This document shows positions 17,263 to 26,337 of a stretch of DNA of 64,000 nt, piece by piece (position 1 is the stretch's first letter; each line of letters begins with the position of its first letter). This DNA is from Bacillus_BD sp963787345 (GTDB taxonomy: Bacteria > Bacillota > Bacilli > Bacillales > Cytobacillaceae). Made by a program: the position numbers and the translations under genes. The notes beneath the pieces were generated by a model. That model saw only the letters and a program-made list of their open reading frames with translations. It was not told the DNA's origin and made no database searches. The stretch spans positions 372,001 to 436,000 of the forward strand of contig CAWBCW010000011.1 in NCBI GenBank assembly GCA_963787345.1, in the 5' to 3' direction.

Positions 17263-17469
17263 ATGGAAAAAGTTACACTAAATGTAGAAGGTATGTCTTG
17301 CGGACACTGTGTGAAAGCAGTAGAAGGCAGTGTAGGTGCTTTAAATGGTGTTTCAAGTGTGAAAGTAGATCTTGATAATAAAAAAGTAGATATCGAATTC
17401 AACGAAGCCCAAGTAACCATTGATGCAATCAAAGAAACCATTGATGATCAAGGTTATGAAGTGAAGTAA
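17263..17469 (+). CDS. copZ: Copper chaperone CopZ
   Basis: 68 residues, one heavy-metal-associated domain with the Cu(I)-binding loop GMSCGHC (residues 9-15). The ATG at 17263 lies after GGAGAAGATAACT. In B. subtilis CopZ carries Cu(I) to the ATPase CopA, and copZ and copA are adjacent. Here no copA follows: the next gene is topoisomerase III, 375 bases on. The CsoR-like promoter argues that it is still copper-regulated. Confidence 0.9.
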   Translation: MEKVTLNVEGMSCGHCVKAVEGSVGALNGVSSVKVDLDNKKVDIEFNEAQVTIDAIKETIDDQGYEVK

Positions 17470-17512
17470 TTTAATTAACTATACAACCTAAAAGTTAAAT
17501 AACTATATACAA

Positions 17513-17541
17513 GGTCTCTATCTAAATAGAGGCCTATTTCT
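17513..17541 (+). terminator. Weak terminator after copZ
   Basis: GGTCTCTAT and ATAGAGGCC form a 9-pair stem (one G-U) with a CTAA loop, followed by TATTTC. The weak T-tract lowers confidence. Confidence 0.55.
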
Positions 17542-17843
17542 GTGGAGAAATCAACTAACCTATTTTCTCTGCACTAGTTATTCTATCGAATAAGAGGCTT
17601 GTTCAAGCAGGTTAGCCGACTTTTCCATACCAGGGTTTAGAGTTTTAACTCGTGGGTATTTTTAATGAGGGAATAGACAATAATTACATGCTGGCTGCCA
17701 AAGGTATTTATGAAATTGCTGTGATAGAATACAATAATAGTATGATTTCAATTGAGACTGAAAATACCATCTTGTAAAATACCGCTTCTAAAATCAAGCG
17801 GTGAAACGAAGAGGTTTTGGTAGAAAAGGAGCTCGATAAAAAA
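17542..17843. other. Gene-free interval before topB
   Basis: It contains a 41-codon open frame (17652-17777, GTG start, no ribosome binding site) that I do not recognise, and which may be a decayed remnant. A small hairpin ACCGCTT/AAGCGGT also lies near 17780-17805, just upstream of topB. No promoter is convincing. Confidence 0.4.
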
Positions 17844-20000
17844 ATGGGATATGTATTAATCATCGCGGAAAAACCTGATCAAGGAATAACACTTGCTTCC
17901 ATTTTTAAAACGAGAAAATCACAAGGATACATAGAAATCCTCCCAAATGAATTATTTCCAGATGGAGCCTTTGTAACGTGGGCAGTTGGACATGTTTGTC
18001 AGCTTGTCTCGCCTGAAAAGTACGACACGAAGTGGAAAAAGTGGACGTTAGATGCATTACCGATGATCCCCGATCAATTCCAATATGAGGTTACAAAAGA
18101 TAAAGCAAAGCAGTTTGCTGTTATCCAAAAACTCGTATCAAACCCACAAGTGACTGAAATTATTCATGCAGGAGATGCTGGAAGAGAAGGTGAGTTAATT
18201 GTAAGGAACATCATCCGCTTAACAAGAGCACGGCAACCGATGAAAAGACTTTGGATTTCCTCATTAACGCCAAAAGCGATTAAAGAAGGCTTTCAATCCC
18301 TATTAAATGAAGGTGATACAAGAAACCTTTATTATGAGGCTTATACAAGAGCATGTGCTGATTGGATAGTGGGGATGAACGCATCAAGACTATATAGTCT
18401 ACTTTTACAGCAAAAAGGTTTCTCTGATGTTTTCTCTGTAGGGAGGGTCCAAACCCCTACACTTGCTCTTATAGTAAAAAGAGAACGTGAAATTCACGAA
18501 TTTGTTTCAGAGCCGTTTTGGGAAGTTTTGGCAGACTTTAAGATAGATGGGAAGAAGTATAAAGGTAAATGGGAAAATAATGGCGAATCTAGAATTAATA
18601 CTAAGGAAATGGCAGAAAAGATCGCAAGCTTTTGTGAACAAAAACCAGCGGAGGTCGCCGATGTCATAGCTGAGAGAAAAGATTATTTACCGCCGTTATT
18701 ATACAATTTATCCTCTTTACAGGCAGAGGCGAACCGTCGATTTAAACTGCCGCCGAAAAAAACGTTAGATGTATTGCAGAAACTCTATCAAAAAGGAAAT
18801 GTCTCCTATCCTCGTTCAGACTCTAGATATGTAACAGAAGGGGAAGCAGAAATGTTTCCGGAAACCCTGCGAAAAATCTCTGCTTTTCAAGAATATGCTG
18901 ACTTTTTCCCATTACCAATACAATCGCTCCAAAACAATAAACGTTATGTCAACGATAAAAAAGTAACGGATCATTATGCGATTATTCCAACTGAACAGGT
19001 TCCCAATCTATCCTCTTTAAGTCCAGACGAACAAAAACTCTATGATTTAATCGTTAAAAGTTTGATTGCAGCTCATTATGAAAAATCAATGATGGAATAT
19101 ACAACGATTACAACGCTTGTTGATGGAAGAGCGGTATTTCAATCTAAAGGAAAGGTGCAATTGCAGGAAGGCTGGAGAAAAGTGATCCCGCCTTATGAAA
19201 AGGATAAAGACCCGGTTCTGCCGCATGTTGTAAAAGGAGATAAAGGTACCGTTACAAAGACAACGGTTAAAGAAAGTAAAACTCAGCCACCTAAACGTTA
19301 TACGGAAGGTCAATTAATTACCTTAATGAAGACGGCTGGCAAGTATATGGAAGACAAGGAATTAGAAAAAGTGTTAATGAAAACGGAAGGTCTTGGAACA
19401 GAGGCGACTCGGGCCGGAATTATTACGATGTTAAAGGATCGTAAGTATATTGAAGTAAAGAAGAACCTCGTGTACGCTGCCACAAAAGCACATATATTAA
19501 TTGATGCAGTTGGCAATGAGGTTCTAGCGTCGGCTGAAATGACAGCCAAATGGGAACAGCGCTTAAAAGAGATCTCTGAAGGTACTGCATCACCTAGAAC
19601 CTTTATGGATAATACGAATAAAATGATCACTCATTTAATCTCTGCGACGGTTCAAGATTCACAAAAATGGGTTTTTAATGATGATGTAAAAGAATCCTTT
19701 GTTCCAAGACAGTTTAAAAAATCCGCTCCGACAAAGCTAGGTACATGTAAACGATGCGGAGGATCGATTTTTGATAAAGGTAGCTTCTATGGATGTGCTA
19801 ATTATCAAAAGACAGGTTGTACGTTCACCCTTTCTAAAAAGATTAAAGGGAAATCAATTACGCAGAAGCAAATAAAAAAGCTCCTAACAGAAGGAGAAAC
19901 CGATCGGATTGAAGGCTTTAAGGGAAAAGAAGATAAAGAATTTGCTGCGAAAATTAAATGGGACGAGAAAGAACAAAAAATTCAGTTTGTATTTTCATAG
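17844..20000 (+). CDS. topB: DNA topoisomerase III
   Basis: 718 residues from the ATG at 17844, 12 bases after AAGGAG. A TTG at 17817 would add nine residues but sits two bases from its Shine-Dalgarno. N-terminal Toprim domain: IIAEKPDQ, then GDAGREGE with the metal-binding acids. The catalytic tyrosine is in NVSYPRSDS near residue 331. VFSVGRVQTPTL and LGTEATRAGIITML are further type IA motifs. The C-terminus has a four-Cys zinc-ribbon-like motif (CKRCGGSIF...GCANYQKTGC). It decatenates single-stranded DNA at replication and recombination intermediates. Confidence 0.93.
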   Translation: MGYVLIIAEKPDQGITLASIFKTRKSQGYIEILPNELFPDGAFVTWAVGHVCQLVSPEKYDTKWKKWTLDALPMIPDQFQYEVTKDKAKQFAVIQKLVSNPQVTEIIHAGDAGREGELIVRNIIRLTRARQPMKRLWISSLTPKAIKEGFQSLLNEGDTRNLYYEAYTRACADWIVGMNASRLYSLLLQQKGFSDVFSVGRVQTPTLALIVKREREIHEFVSEPFWEVLADFKIDGKKYKGKWENNGESRINTKEMAEKIASFCEQKPAEVADVIAERKDYLPPLLYNLSSLQAEANRRFKLPPKKTLDVLQKLYQKGNVSYPRSDSRYVTEGEAEMFPETLRKISAFQEYADFFPLPIQSLQNNKRYVNDKKVTDHYAIIPTEQVPNLSSLSPDEQKLYDLIVKSLIAAHYEKSMMEYTTITTLVDGRAVFQSKGKVQLQEGWRKVIPPYEKDKDPVLPHVVKGDKGTVTKTTVKESKTQPPKRYTEGQLITLMKTAGKYMEDKELEKVLMKTEGLGTEATRAGIITMLKDRKYIEVKKNLVYAATKAHILIDAVGNEVLASAEMTAKWEQRLKEISEGTASPRTFMDNTNKMITHLISATVQDSQKWVFNDDVKESFVPRQFKKSAPTKLGTCKRCGGSIFDKGSFYGCANYQKTGCTFTLSKKIKGKSITQKQIKKLLTEGETDRIEGFKGKEDKEFAAKIKWDEKEQKIQFVFS

Positions 20001-20010
20001 ACTTTGTCCT

Positions 20011-20043
20011 TAGGGATCGAATTCCGTTCGGTCCTATTTTTTT
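20011..20043 (+). terminator. Terminator of topB
   Basis: TAGGGATCGAA and TTCGGTCCTA form an imperfect stem with a 5-base loop, followed by seven T. Confidence 0.75.
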
Positions 20044-20200
20044 GTGTAGTTAACGGAATGTATTACAGCTAGACCCATTCATGATCAGTATTAGAAATCA
20101 TCGTCCTTGTTTCATTTCACCTTCTATAGTAATATTTAGAGTATATATACATTAATGCAACGAGTTTAATAAAGCGTTTGCAGTAGTGGAGGATAAGCAG

Positions 20201-20626
20201 ATGCCAACACCAAGTATGGAAGATTATATAGAACAAATTTATATTTTAATTGAAGAAAAAGGGTACGCACGTGTATCTGATATTGCGGAAAACTTATCTG
20301 TTCATCCCTCGTCAGTTACAAAAATGGTCCAAAAATTGGACAAAGATGAATATCTTGTTTATGAAAAATATCGTGGATTAATGTTAACCTCGAAGGGAAA
20401 GAAAATCGGACAGCGATTAGTATACCGTCATGACCTTTTGGAACAATTCTTAAGAGTAATTGGTGTAAAAGAAGAACTTATTTATGATGATGTAGAAGGC
20501 ATTGAACATCATCTAAGTTGGGATTCGATCGACCGAATTGTTGATTTAGTTCAGTATTTTGAAGAAGATGAAACTCGACTTCATGAATTAAGGAAGGTTC
20601 AAGAGCGTAACGTAGAACAACAATAA
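20201..20626 (+). CDS. mntR: Manganese transport repressor MntR
   Basis: 141 residues from the ATG at 20201 behind GGAGG. DtxR-family winged helix (ARVSDIAENLSVHPSSVTKMVQKL is the recognition region), then a dimerisation domain with metal ligands in YRHDLLEQFL and DDVEGIEHHLSW, the MntR-type A/C sites. The N-terminal MPTPSMEDYIEQIY is the MntR hallmark. It represses Mn uptake genes and activates Mn efflux genes when Mn2+ is sufficient. No target gene is in the window. Confidence 0.95.
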   Translation: MPTPSMEDYIEQIYILIEEKGYARVSDIAENLSVHPSSVTKMVQKLDKDEYLVYEKYRGLMLTSKGKKIGQRLVYRHDLLEQFLRVIGVKEELIYDDVEGIEHHLSWDSIDRIVDLVQYFEEDETRLHELRKVQERNVEQQ

Positions 20627-20629
20627 TTT

Positions 20630-20663
20630 GAAAAATCCACCAAATAGGTGGATTTTTGTTTTT
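20630..20663. terminator. Terminator between mntR and DUF3892 gene
   Basis: AAAAATCCAC and GTGGATTTTT around a 7-base loop, with T-tracts on both strands. It serves the convergent pair. Confidence 0.85.
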
Positions 20664-20874
20664 AAAACATTGGGTATTCATTAAAAGGTGTATCTAACGT
20701 CGAGGTAAGAATAGACATTCCGTTTTGTGTTTCATTTATATTGACTCCCTCAATGAGTCCTTCATCCGCTTCCTGTATCGCTTTTCGGTAGGAGATGACT
20801 CTTCCGCTAGATGTTTGGAAACTGATGATATCCCCTAAATGATTTCGTTGCACGGCCACCAAATGTTCAGTCAT
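20662..20874 (-). CDS. DUF3892-type small protein
   Basis: 70 residues. The pattern VAVQRNHLGDIISFQTSSGR, then SYRKAIQEADEGLIEGVNI is that of DUF3892, which is common in Bacillus as 60-90 residue proteins of unknown function. The ATG at 20874 lies after AAAGAGGGAGACCTATG. Soluble, mildly acidic, no signal peptide. Confidence 0.75.
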   Translation of the reverse strand: MTEHLVAVQRNHLGDIISFQTSSGRVISYRKAIQEADEGLIEGVNINETQNGMSILTSTLDTPFNEYPMF

Positions 20875-20998
20875 AGGTCTCCCTCTTTCATAAGTGCTGT
20901 ATTAATATATTGTAGTCAAAGTAAACTCGGTTCATTCGAAAAGATATAAAGAAAAGGAAAGGAAGACATTTTTGGTATTAAACGGTGACACTTAGAGC

Positions 20999-22012
20999 TT
21001 AATAATTCATTTCGGACCACTTTTTTTTAGGTGTAGCTTTTTTTAATCTTTTCATTACTTTTCTCAATTGTTTTAATGAATATAGCCAACCCGAATAAAC
21101 GGAATAGACTTTTTTACCATCTGAAGATACATAGATGATCGAGGAGTAAGGGAAAAATTTATTTTGTCGAAATCTTAAATCCTTCCAGAATATGAAATAG
21201 CCATTTTTTCTCTTCTCTATAAAAGGATAAGCATAGTTCGTGCTCGCAAGAAAATCATTTACTACTGGATGGCTTGTGCTGCGATCAATCAAATCTCCAT
21301 GTTCGGTATTTTTACTAGAAACATGTTCGACTTCAAAAGTATTCAGACAATAAGTTCCGAATAAAAAATCATTATTTGTTTCAATAAAAACTCCCCATTT
21401 AAAAATAGAAGTTTTCGGGATTAGTTTAATCCGTTTCGCTTGTTGAAAATGTTCATTTAATTGTTTTTTAATCCATAGTTGATAAATGAATCGGAGTAAG
21501 ATATAGAGACTAATCGTGGCATAGATCACAATAAATACTAGGTCTGGATTGAAAAAGATACAACAAATAAATCCGATAAGATGAAGCACTGTAATAAAGA
21601 AATCAAATAAAGGGATCGTATCAAATGAAATCCAGGACTTATGAAATGGCAACAGTACTTGCGTTCCATGTACATTCAATAAATCAGTTACAACATGAAT
21701 GATCACGGCTAAAAAGGTCCACAAGAAAACTTGGAAAAATGAGGCGTGCGGGAAAAATAGGTTGATTATAAAAGAGATTAAAAGGGCCCATATAGGGAGT
21801 ATCGGAATACAATGTGAGTATGAACGGTGATTTTTAACATAGCTGCTGTTTCCTTTTAACTTATATAAAACATCAAAATCCGGAGCGTTAGAACCAAGTA
21901 TAGTGCCAATCAAAATAGCTTGTGTTAAAGCATCATTTTGACTGATGGAAGGATCGATTTGTGACAAAGCTGCTAAACCAAAACCCATCATAATATGTGT
22001 GGAAGTATCCAT
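20999..22012 (-). CDS. Membrane-bound metal-dependent hydrolase family (YdjM/YfhP-like, DUF457)
   Basis: 337 residues. The N-terminus MDTSTHIMMGFGLA, then APDFDVLY and KNHRSYSH, followed by several membrane helices and a DLLNVHGTQVLLPF segment, matches the DUF457/YdjM family of integral membrane proteins with conserved His/Asp. The C-terminal ~150 residues are soluble. The ATG directly abuts the ugtP stop and uses GAAGGAG inside the ugtP end, so the two are co-translated. Proposed LexA-linked or hydrolase roles are not well established. Confidence 0.8.
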   Translation of the reverse strand: MDTSTHIMMGFGLAALSQIDPSISQNDALTQAILIGTILGSNAPDFDVLYKLKGNSSYVKNHRSYSHCIPILPIWALLISFIINLFFPHASFFQVFLWTFLAVIIHVVTDLLNVHGTQVLLPFHKSWISFDTIPLFDFFITVLHLIGFICCIFFNPDLVFIVIYATISLYILLRFIYQLWIKKQLNEHFQQAKRIKLIPKTSIFKWGVFIETNNDFLFGTYCLNTFEVEHVSSKNTEHGDLIDRSTSHPVVNDFLASTNYAYPFIEKRKNGYFIFWKDLRFRQNKFFPYSSIIYVSSDGKKVYSVYSGWLYSLKQLRKVMKRLKKATPKKKWSEMNY

Positions 22013-23149
22013 TTAATTTTCTCCTTCTGAAATCATCGGTTGTTGACAATGGTGAAGTATATAGTCAATGATTGATGCAGAAGCATTTGGATAATATAGA
22101 CGATTGAGGTTGGTTTTCATGGTACTTTGTAAAAATGGTGTCCCAATGAATTTATTAGTGATTTCAATTGTTTCGGACAAGGAGTTCGTTATATAAGCGG
22201 CTCGGTTCTTTTGAAAGTACTGGGCATTTTCTAGTTCTTGACCCGGTATAGGTCGATACAACACTAATGGAATGTTTAATGCGGCAGCCTCTGTAATCGT
22301 AATTCCTCCTGGTTTTGTGATCAAACAAGATGAGATAGAAAAAAGTTCATGGATCTTTTCTACATACGAAAAAAGTCGAAACGTTTTCGGATGCTCTTTA
22401 ACGAGTGGCTCTAATTTATGATACAAATCTTCATTTTTACCACAGATAACGATTACTTGATTATCAGGTGTTTCAAGAAAACGAGCAGCAAGTTCTTTTA
22501 CCCCTTTTAATAACCCATATGCACCAGCAAAGATGGTAATAATAGGCTTGGAATTTTTGAGATTAACCTTTGTATATAGATTGCAATCATGGAAGTTTTC
22601 CTCAAATTCGCTTCTGATTGGAATTCCACTAATGGAAATCCTTTTTTCACCCACGCCAGATTTTATAACTGACTTTTTAACTTCTTCACTTGCTACGAAA
22701 TAATGATCAATAAGTGGATTCATCCAATAGGGGTGGGCACAATAGTCTGTTATGACTGTGTAGACTGGGATTGAAAATCTTCCTTTTTTAATCAAAGTCG
22801 GTGCAACATGGAAGGGAAAGGTTGTTACGATAAATCGAGGTTGATATAGTTGAATAAGTTCCAACAGTCTTTTTTTACCTAAATATTTAGAAAATTGAAT
22901 AAGCCCTTTATGATTTAATTTATTTGTACCATAATAAAACCATTTATAAAATGTTTGCCCGTATAGAAAGCTTTTAATTAATAAATGTTGTGTCATCTGA
23001 CTGATGGAGGGGTAAGATTCTTCAAATAAATCAGAAATCACAATCGAATAACCCTTTTCATTTAGTTCCTTAGCTAATACCTTCGCTGCCTGCATATGCC
23101 CGCTGCCATATTTTGCGGTTAATATAAGAACGGTTGAAGTACTAATCAC
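22013..23149 (-). CDS. ugtP: UDP-glucose diacylglycerol glucosyltransferase (UgtP-like)
   Basis: 378 residues, GT28/MGDG-synthase family. The N-terminal LTAKYGSGHMQAAKVL is the acceptor-side glycine/His loop; the C-terminal KPGGITITEAAALNIPLV binds the UDP-sugar. Known role: successive glucosylation of diacylglycerol to make glycolipid anchors for lipoteichoic acid, and nutrient-dependent control of cell size in B. subtilis. The start is a GTG at 23149 ten bases after GGGGGG. Adjacent to metA as in B. subtilis. It is weakly similar and could be a paralogue with another sugar. Confidence 0.8.
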   Translation of the reverse strand: MISTSTVLILTAKYGSGHMQAAKVLAKELNEKGYSIVISDLFEESYPSISQMTQHLLIKSFLYGQTFYKWFYYGTNKLNHKGLIQFSKYLGKKRLLELIQLYQPRFIVTTFPFHVAPTLIKKGRFSIPVYTVITDYCAHPYWMNPLIDHYFVASEEVKKSVIKSGVGEKRISISGIPIRSEFEENFHDCNLYTKVNLKNSKPIITIFAGAYGLLKGVKELAARFLETPDNQVIVICGKNEDLYHKLEPLVKEHPKTFRLFSYVEKIHELFSISSCLITKPGGITITEAAALNIPLVLYRPIPGQELENAQYFQKNRAAYITNSLSETIEITNKFIGTPFLQSTMKTNLNRLYYPNASASIIDYILHHCQQPMISEGEN

Positions 23150-23297
23150 AATACTGAATCCCCCCTTAATTATCTAAACTTCATTCAGATTAATGCAATA
23201 TTGATTAAAATTAGAGCGCTACTTAAACCATACCAATAGGATGTAATGGAAATATAAAGGGACAGGCTATTTTTGTAAAGAAATAATAAAAATAATA

Positions 23298-23331
23298 AAA
23301 AAAGCAACCGGATTTCTGGGTTGCTTTTAGT
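23298..23331 (-). terminator. Terminator of metA
   Basis: On the minus strand AAAAGCAACC pairs with GGTTGCTTTTTTT around a 9-base loop. The stem starts inside the metA stop codon. Confidence 0.85.
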
Positions 23332-24235
23332 CCCAATCGTATGGAGTTGCTTGATATACATAGTAATTAAGCCAGTTCGAGAAAAGGAGGTGTGCATGAG
23401 AACGCCAACGGTTTAAAGGCTGATTTTCTGGATTATCATTTGGAAAATAATTTTCCGGAATTTCAATGTTTAAGCCTTTCCTACAATCGCGCTGATATTC
23501 CTCAGCTAATGTCTGGGCCTCATATTCTAAATGTCCTGTCACCATAATTTGTTTGCCGCCATTTGCAAACATAATAAAAGGTCCAGCTTCAGGTGAAGTT
23601 GATAAAATCTTAAGTTCAGGATGATTCTCTAAGTCTTCAATCGTAATATCTGTATATCTAGAATGTGGAGCAAGGAAGACATCATCAAACCCACGCAATA
23701 GTTTTTCTGAACCGTCGTTTATGATGTGGGAATATACTCCGGAACATTTTTTGGGCAATTCATATTTATTAATATCAAAATGATAAAATAATGCAGCTTG
23801 AGCCCCCCAACAAATATGAAGGGTTGATGTAACATTTGTTTTTGTCCATTTCATAATTTCCACTAATTCATCCCAATACTCCACTTCTTCGAAAGGCATC
23901 ATCTCAACAGGAGCGCCTGTAATAATCATTCCGTCAAACTTACGATGCTTAATTTCGGAAAAGGTCGTGTAAAACTGTTCTAAATGGTGAGCACTTGTCG
24001 TCTTAGAATGATAAGTAGCTGTTTTTAAAAAAGCAATATTTACTTGTAACGAGGTATTTCCCAGTAATCGCAGAAGGTGCGTTTCTGTTTTCTCTTTTTC
24101 TGGCATTAAATTTAAGATAACAATATTTAATGGTCGGATGTCCTGTTGGCTTGCACGCTCATCATCCATGATAAAAATATTTTCTTTCTCAAGAATTTCC
24201 CGTGCCGGAAGTAACTTAGGCAGTTTAATAGGCAT
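23327..24235 (-). CDS. metA: Homoserine O-acetyltransferase MetA
   Basis: 302 residues, full MetA length. The nucleophile Cys is in HICWGAQAALFYHFD; the conserved Glu/His are near GHLEYEAQTL. The acyl-specificity loop reads TGAPVEMM: Glu at the position called 111 selects acetyl-CoA in studied Bacillus MetA enzymes, while Gly there selects succinyl-CoA. So acetyl transfer is predicted despite the usual 'succinyltransferase' name. First step of methionine synthesis. I see no S-box riboswitch in the 128 bases upstream. Confidence 0.93.
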   Translation of the reverse strand: MPIKLPKLLPAREILEKENIFIMDDERASQQDIRPLNIVILNLMPEKEKTETHLLRLLGNTSLQVNIAFLKTATYHSKTTSAHHLEQFYTTFSEIKHRKFDGMIITGAPVEMMPFEEVEYWDELVEIMKWTKTNVTSTLHICWGAQAALFYHFDINKYELPKKCSGVYSHIINDGSEKLLRGFDDVFLAPHSRYTDITIEDLENHPELKILSTSPEAGPFIMFANGGKQIMVTGHLEYEAQTLAEEYQRDCRKGLNIEIPENYFPNDNPENQPLNRWRSHAHLLFSNWLNYYVYQATPYDWD

Positions 24236-24363
24236 AAGAACATCCCTCTTTTCCTTTTTTCAATAAATCCATTATAATAACCTTTACGGAATGGTGCAAA
24301 CGTAATTGTGATTTCATCTAGGCAAAGTATGGGAATTGAAAAGAGAGGGAGTATAATGTTCTA

Positions 24364-24897
24364 ATGTTCGATCCGACTTCATTTGAGAATATGAAAGTAG
24401 TATTTGAAGGAATCTTCTATGACAAAGATTTGGAAGGAGAGATCGCTATTATTGATCGCAACGATCTGATTAATACGGCGAAATTGTCTCGTACATATAA
24501 TCTTTCCTTTCAATTAATTCGTCCCTATCTTCAAGAACCGAAAGTTACTAGCAGGGTAACACTCACGTCAAAATTGGAAAACCTTGCAGCTGAGCTCATC
24601 CCTATTCTAACCATTAAGGACGGGGCTGGGTGTTATATTGAAATTGAATTTTTTTATTCGTACAAGGAAGATGATTTACGATTTAAAATGGCTGATCAGT
24701 TTACTAAGAACTTATGGGAAGATGCGATTATCGAGCATAGAATGACAGTTGATCCTTACTCAAGTTTGGAAACTAAAAAACACCATATAAAGATTACTTT
24801 TAATCGAATCATAAAAGAAGATGAGATTGACTTATTTGAAGGGTTAATCGAACATATTATGACAACTTTGTTACAAATGGAAAAAACATTTAAATAG
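24364..24897 (+). CDS. Conserved hypothetical protein
   Basis: 177 residues, soluble, acidic, no signal peptide or membrane helix. I do not recognise the family. Repeated short segments of the kind [V/I]xF(E/F)YxxD suggest an alpha/beta fold. It has an ATG at 24364 with GGGAG about 12 bases upstream. Divergent from metA and followed by its own terminator, so it is a single-gene unit. Confidence 0.65.
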   Translation: MFDPTSFENMKVVFEGIFYDKDLEGEIAIIDRNDLINTAKLSRTYNLSFQLIRPYLQEPKVTSRVTLTSKLENLAAELIPILTIKDGAGCYIEIEFFYSYKEDDLRFKMADQFTKNLWEDAIIEHRMTVDPYSSLETKKHHIKITFNRIIKEDEIDLFEGLIEHIMTTLLQMEKTFK

Positions 24898-24914
24898 TGT
24901 GGTTTTAAAGGGAA

Positions 24915-24948
24915 AGGGCTTGAATCCAAGGGTTCAAGCCTCTTTTTT
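24915..24948 (+). terminator. Terminator
   Basis: GGGCTTGAA and TTCAAGCCT around an 8-base loop, followed by CTTTTTT. Confidence 0.85.
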
Positions 24949-24987
24949 GGCATTTTTTGTCGAAAAAGGTAAAAAATGAAATATAAT

Positions 24988-25031
24988 TGTAATATTATTA
25001 TTACAGAACTGATAAATAAGAATGCTATACT
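24988..25031 (+). promoter_or_regulatory. WalR-like box and -10 upstream of the NlpC/P60 gene
   Basis: TGTAAT (24988-24993), five bases, TATTAC (24999-25004) fits the WalR consensus TGTWAH-N5-TGTWAH with one mismatch. It lies about 22 bases before TATACT (25026-25031). The WalRK system activates cell-wall hydrolase genes including cwlO in B. subtilis. Confidence 0.45.
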
Positions 25032-25078
25032 TTCAAATGTGATCGAAGTAGGATCGAGGATTAGGGAGGATATTGAAC

Positions 25079-26329
25079 TTGAAAAAGAAAATTATCACGC
25101 TAAGTACCACTTTTATGATTGGAATGGGCAGTTTTTTAACAGTACCAGTTGTAAAAGCAGAAAATATAGAGACACAGCGACAACAAATACAAGCGAGTAT
25201 TGATCAAGCACAATCTGAGCTAAGTAATCTACAGGGGCAGCGTGCCAAAATAGAGGAACAAATTAAATCGATTGAAAAAGCCGTTGAAGAAAATACATTA
25301 AAAATTAATGAAACAACTGACGGGATTAATAAAGCTCAAGCAGAAATTGATCGTTTAAACGCAGAAATAGAAGAAATTCAAGCACGTATACATACTCGAA
25401 ATGAAATTCTAAAGGAACGGGCGGTTTCATTTCAAGAAAATGGCGGTCAAATTGCATACATGGATGTGATTTTAGGATCCTCTAATTTTAGTGACTTTAT
25501 TAATCGAATTGATGCTGTCACAACGATTATTGCAGCAGATTCATCATTAATGGAAGAACATAAAAAAGATAAAACAAAGGTAGAAGAAAAACAACAAGTT
25601 GTTGTAAATAAATTAGCAGACCTTAACGAGTTAGCAGTTGAGCTTGAAGGGATGCAAACGCAAATCAATGAACAAAAAAATCAGAGTGAAGCATTAAAAC
25701 AAAAATTGATAGAACAAGAGAATGCTAGTGAAGAGGAACTTAAAAGGTTAGAGGAAGAAGATGCACGTTTGAAGGCTGAAGCATTAGCCCAAATCGAGGC
25801 GGCTGCAACTGAAGTAACATCTGCACCTGCTGCTGTCGTAAATACAACTGAAGCGCCGGTATCAACTCAACCTTTATCAAAAACAAAGAAATCAGAACAA
25901 GTTCAAACAACGAATAATTCTCCATCTAGCACTGCTGTTTCAGGTAATCTATCAACGGTCATTAAAGCAGGTTATAAATATATTGGAAATTCGGTTTATA
26001 AATTTGGTGGCGGTAGAAGTGCAGCTGATATTGCTGCTGGACGATTTGATTGTTCAGGATTTGTGTCGTGGGCATTTAAACAAGGCGGATACAATATTGG
26101 CTCAAGTACGTCAGTATTAAGAAGCCAAGGTACTCGGGTGTCTGCTAGTGAAATGAAACCTGGTGATCTCGTATTCTTTGACACATACAAAAAAGATGGA
26201 CATGTTGGGATCTATCTTGGGGGCGGAAAGTATATCGGTTCTCAAAGCTCTACAGGTGTTGCAGTTGCCAATATGAGCAGTGGATATTGGGCAGATCACT
26301 TTTCTGGGCATGTCAGAAGAATAAACTAA
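25079..26329 (+). CDS. CwlO-like peptidoglycan D,L-endopeptidase (NlpC/P60)
   Basis: 416 residues from the TTG at 25079, nine bases after GGGAGG. A Sec signal peptide (MKKKIITLSTTFMIGMGS..., cleaved near VVKA-EN) is followed by a ~220-residue coiled coil rich in Gln and Glu (residues 30-250), an Ala/Thr/Ser linker and a C-terminal NlpC/P60 domain. FDCSGFVSWAF carries the catalytic Cys and KDGHVGIYLG the catalytic His. The architecture matches CwlO/PcsB-type elongation hydrolases controlled by FtsEX, so it is a cwlO homologue or paralogue. The secreted enzyme cuts the D-Glu-diamino-acid bond in the stem peptide. Confidence 0.88.
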   Translation: MKKKIITLSTTFMIGMGSFLTVPVVKAENIETQRQQIQASIDQAQSELSNLQGQRAKIEEQIKSIEKAVEENTLKINETTDGINKAQAEIDRLNAEIEEIQARIHTRNEILKERAVSFQENGGQIAYMDVILGSSNFSDFINRIDAVTTIIAADSSLMEEHKKDKTKVEEKQQVVVNKLADLNELAVELEGMQTQINEQKNQSEALKQKLIEQENASEEELKRLEEEDARLKAEALAQIEAAATEVTSAPAAVVNTTEAPVSTQPLSKTKKSEQVQTTNNSPSSTAVSGNLSTVIKAGYKYIGNSVYKFGGGRSAADIAAGRFDCSGFVSWAFKQGGYNIGSSTSVLRSQGTRVSASEMKPGDLVFFDTYKKDGHVGIYLGGGKYIGSQSSTGVAVANMSSGYWADHFSGHVRRIN

Positions 26330-26337
26330 TTCAATTG

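Noticed and set aside
23150..23326. Possible small membrane peptide between ugtP and metA (minus strand)
   Set aside because: No start with a ribosome binding site after the metA terminator; hydrophobicity reflects AT-rich DNA.
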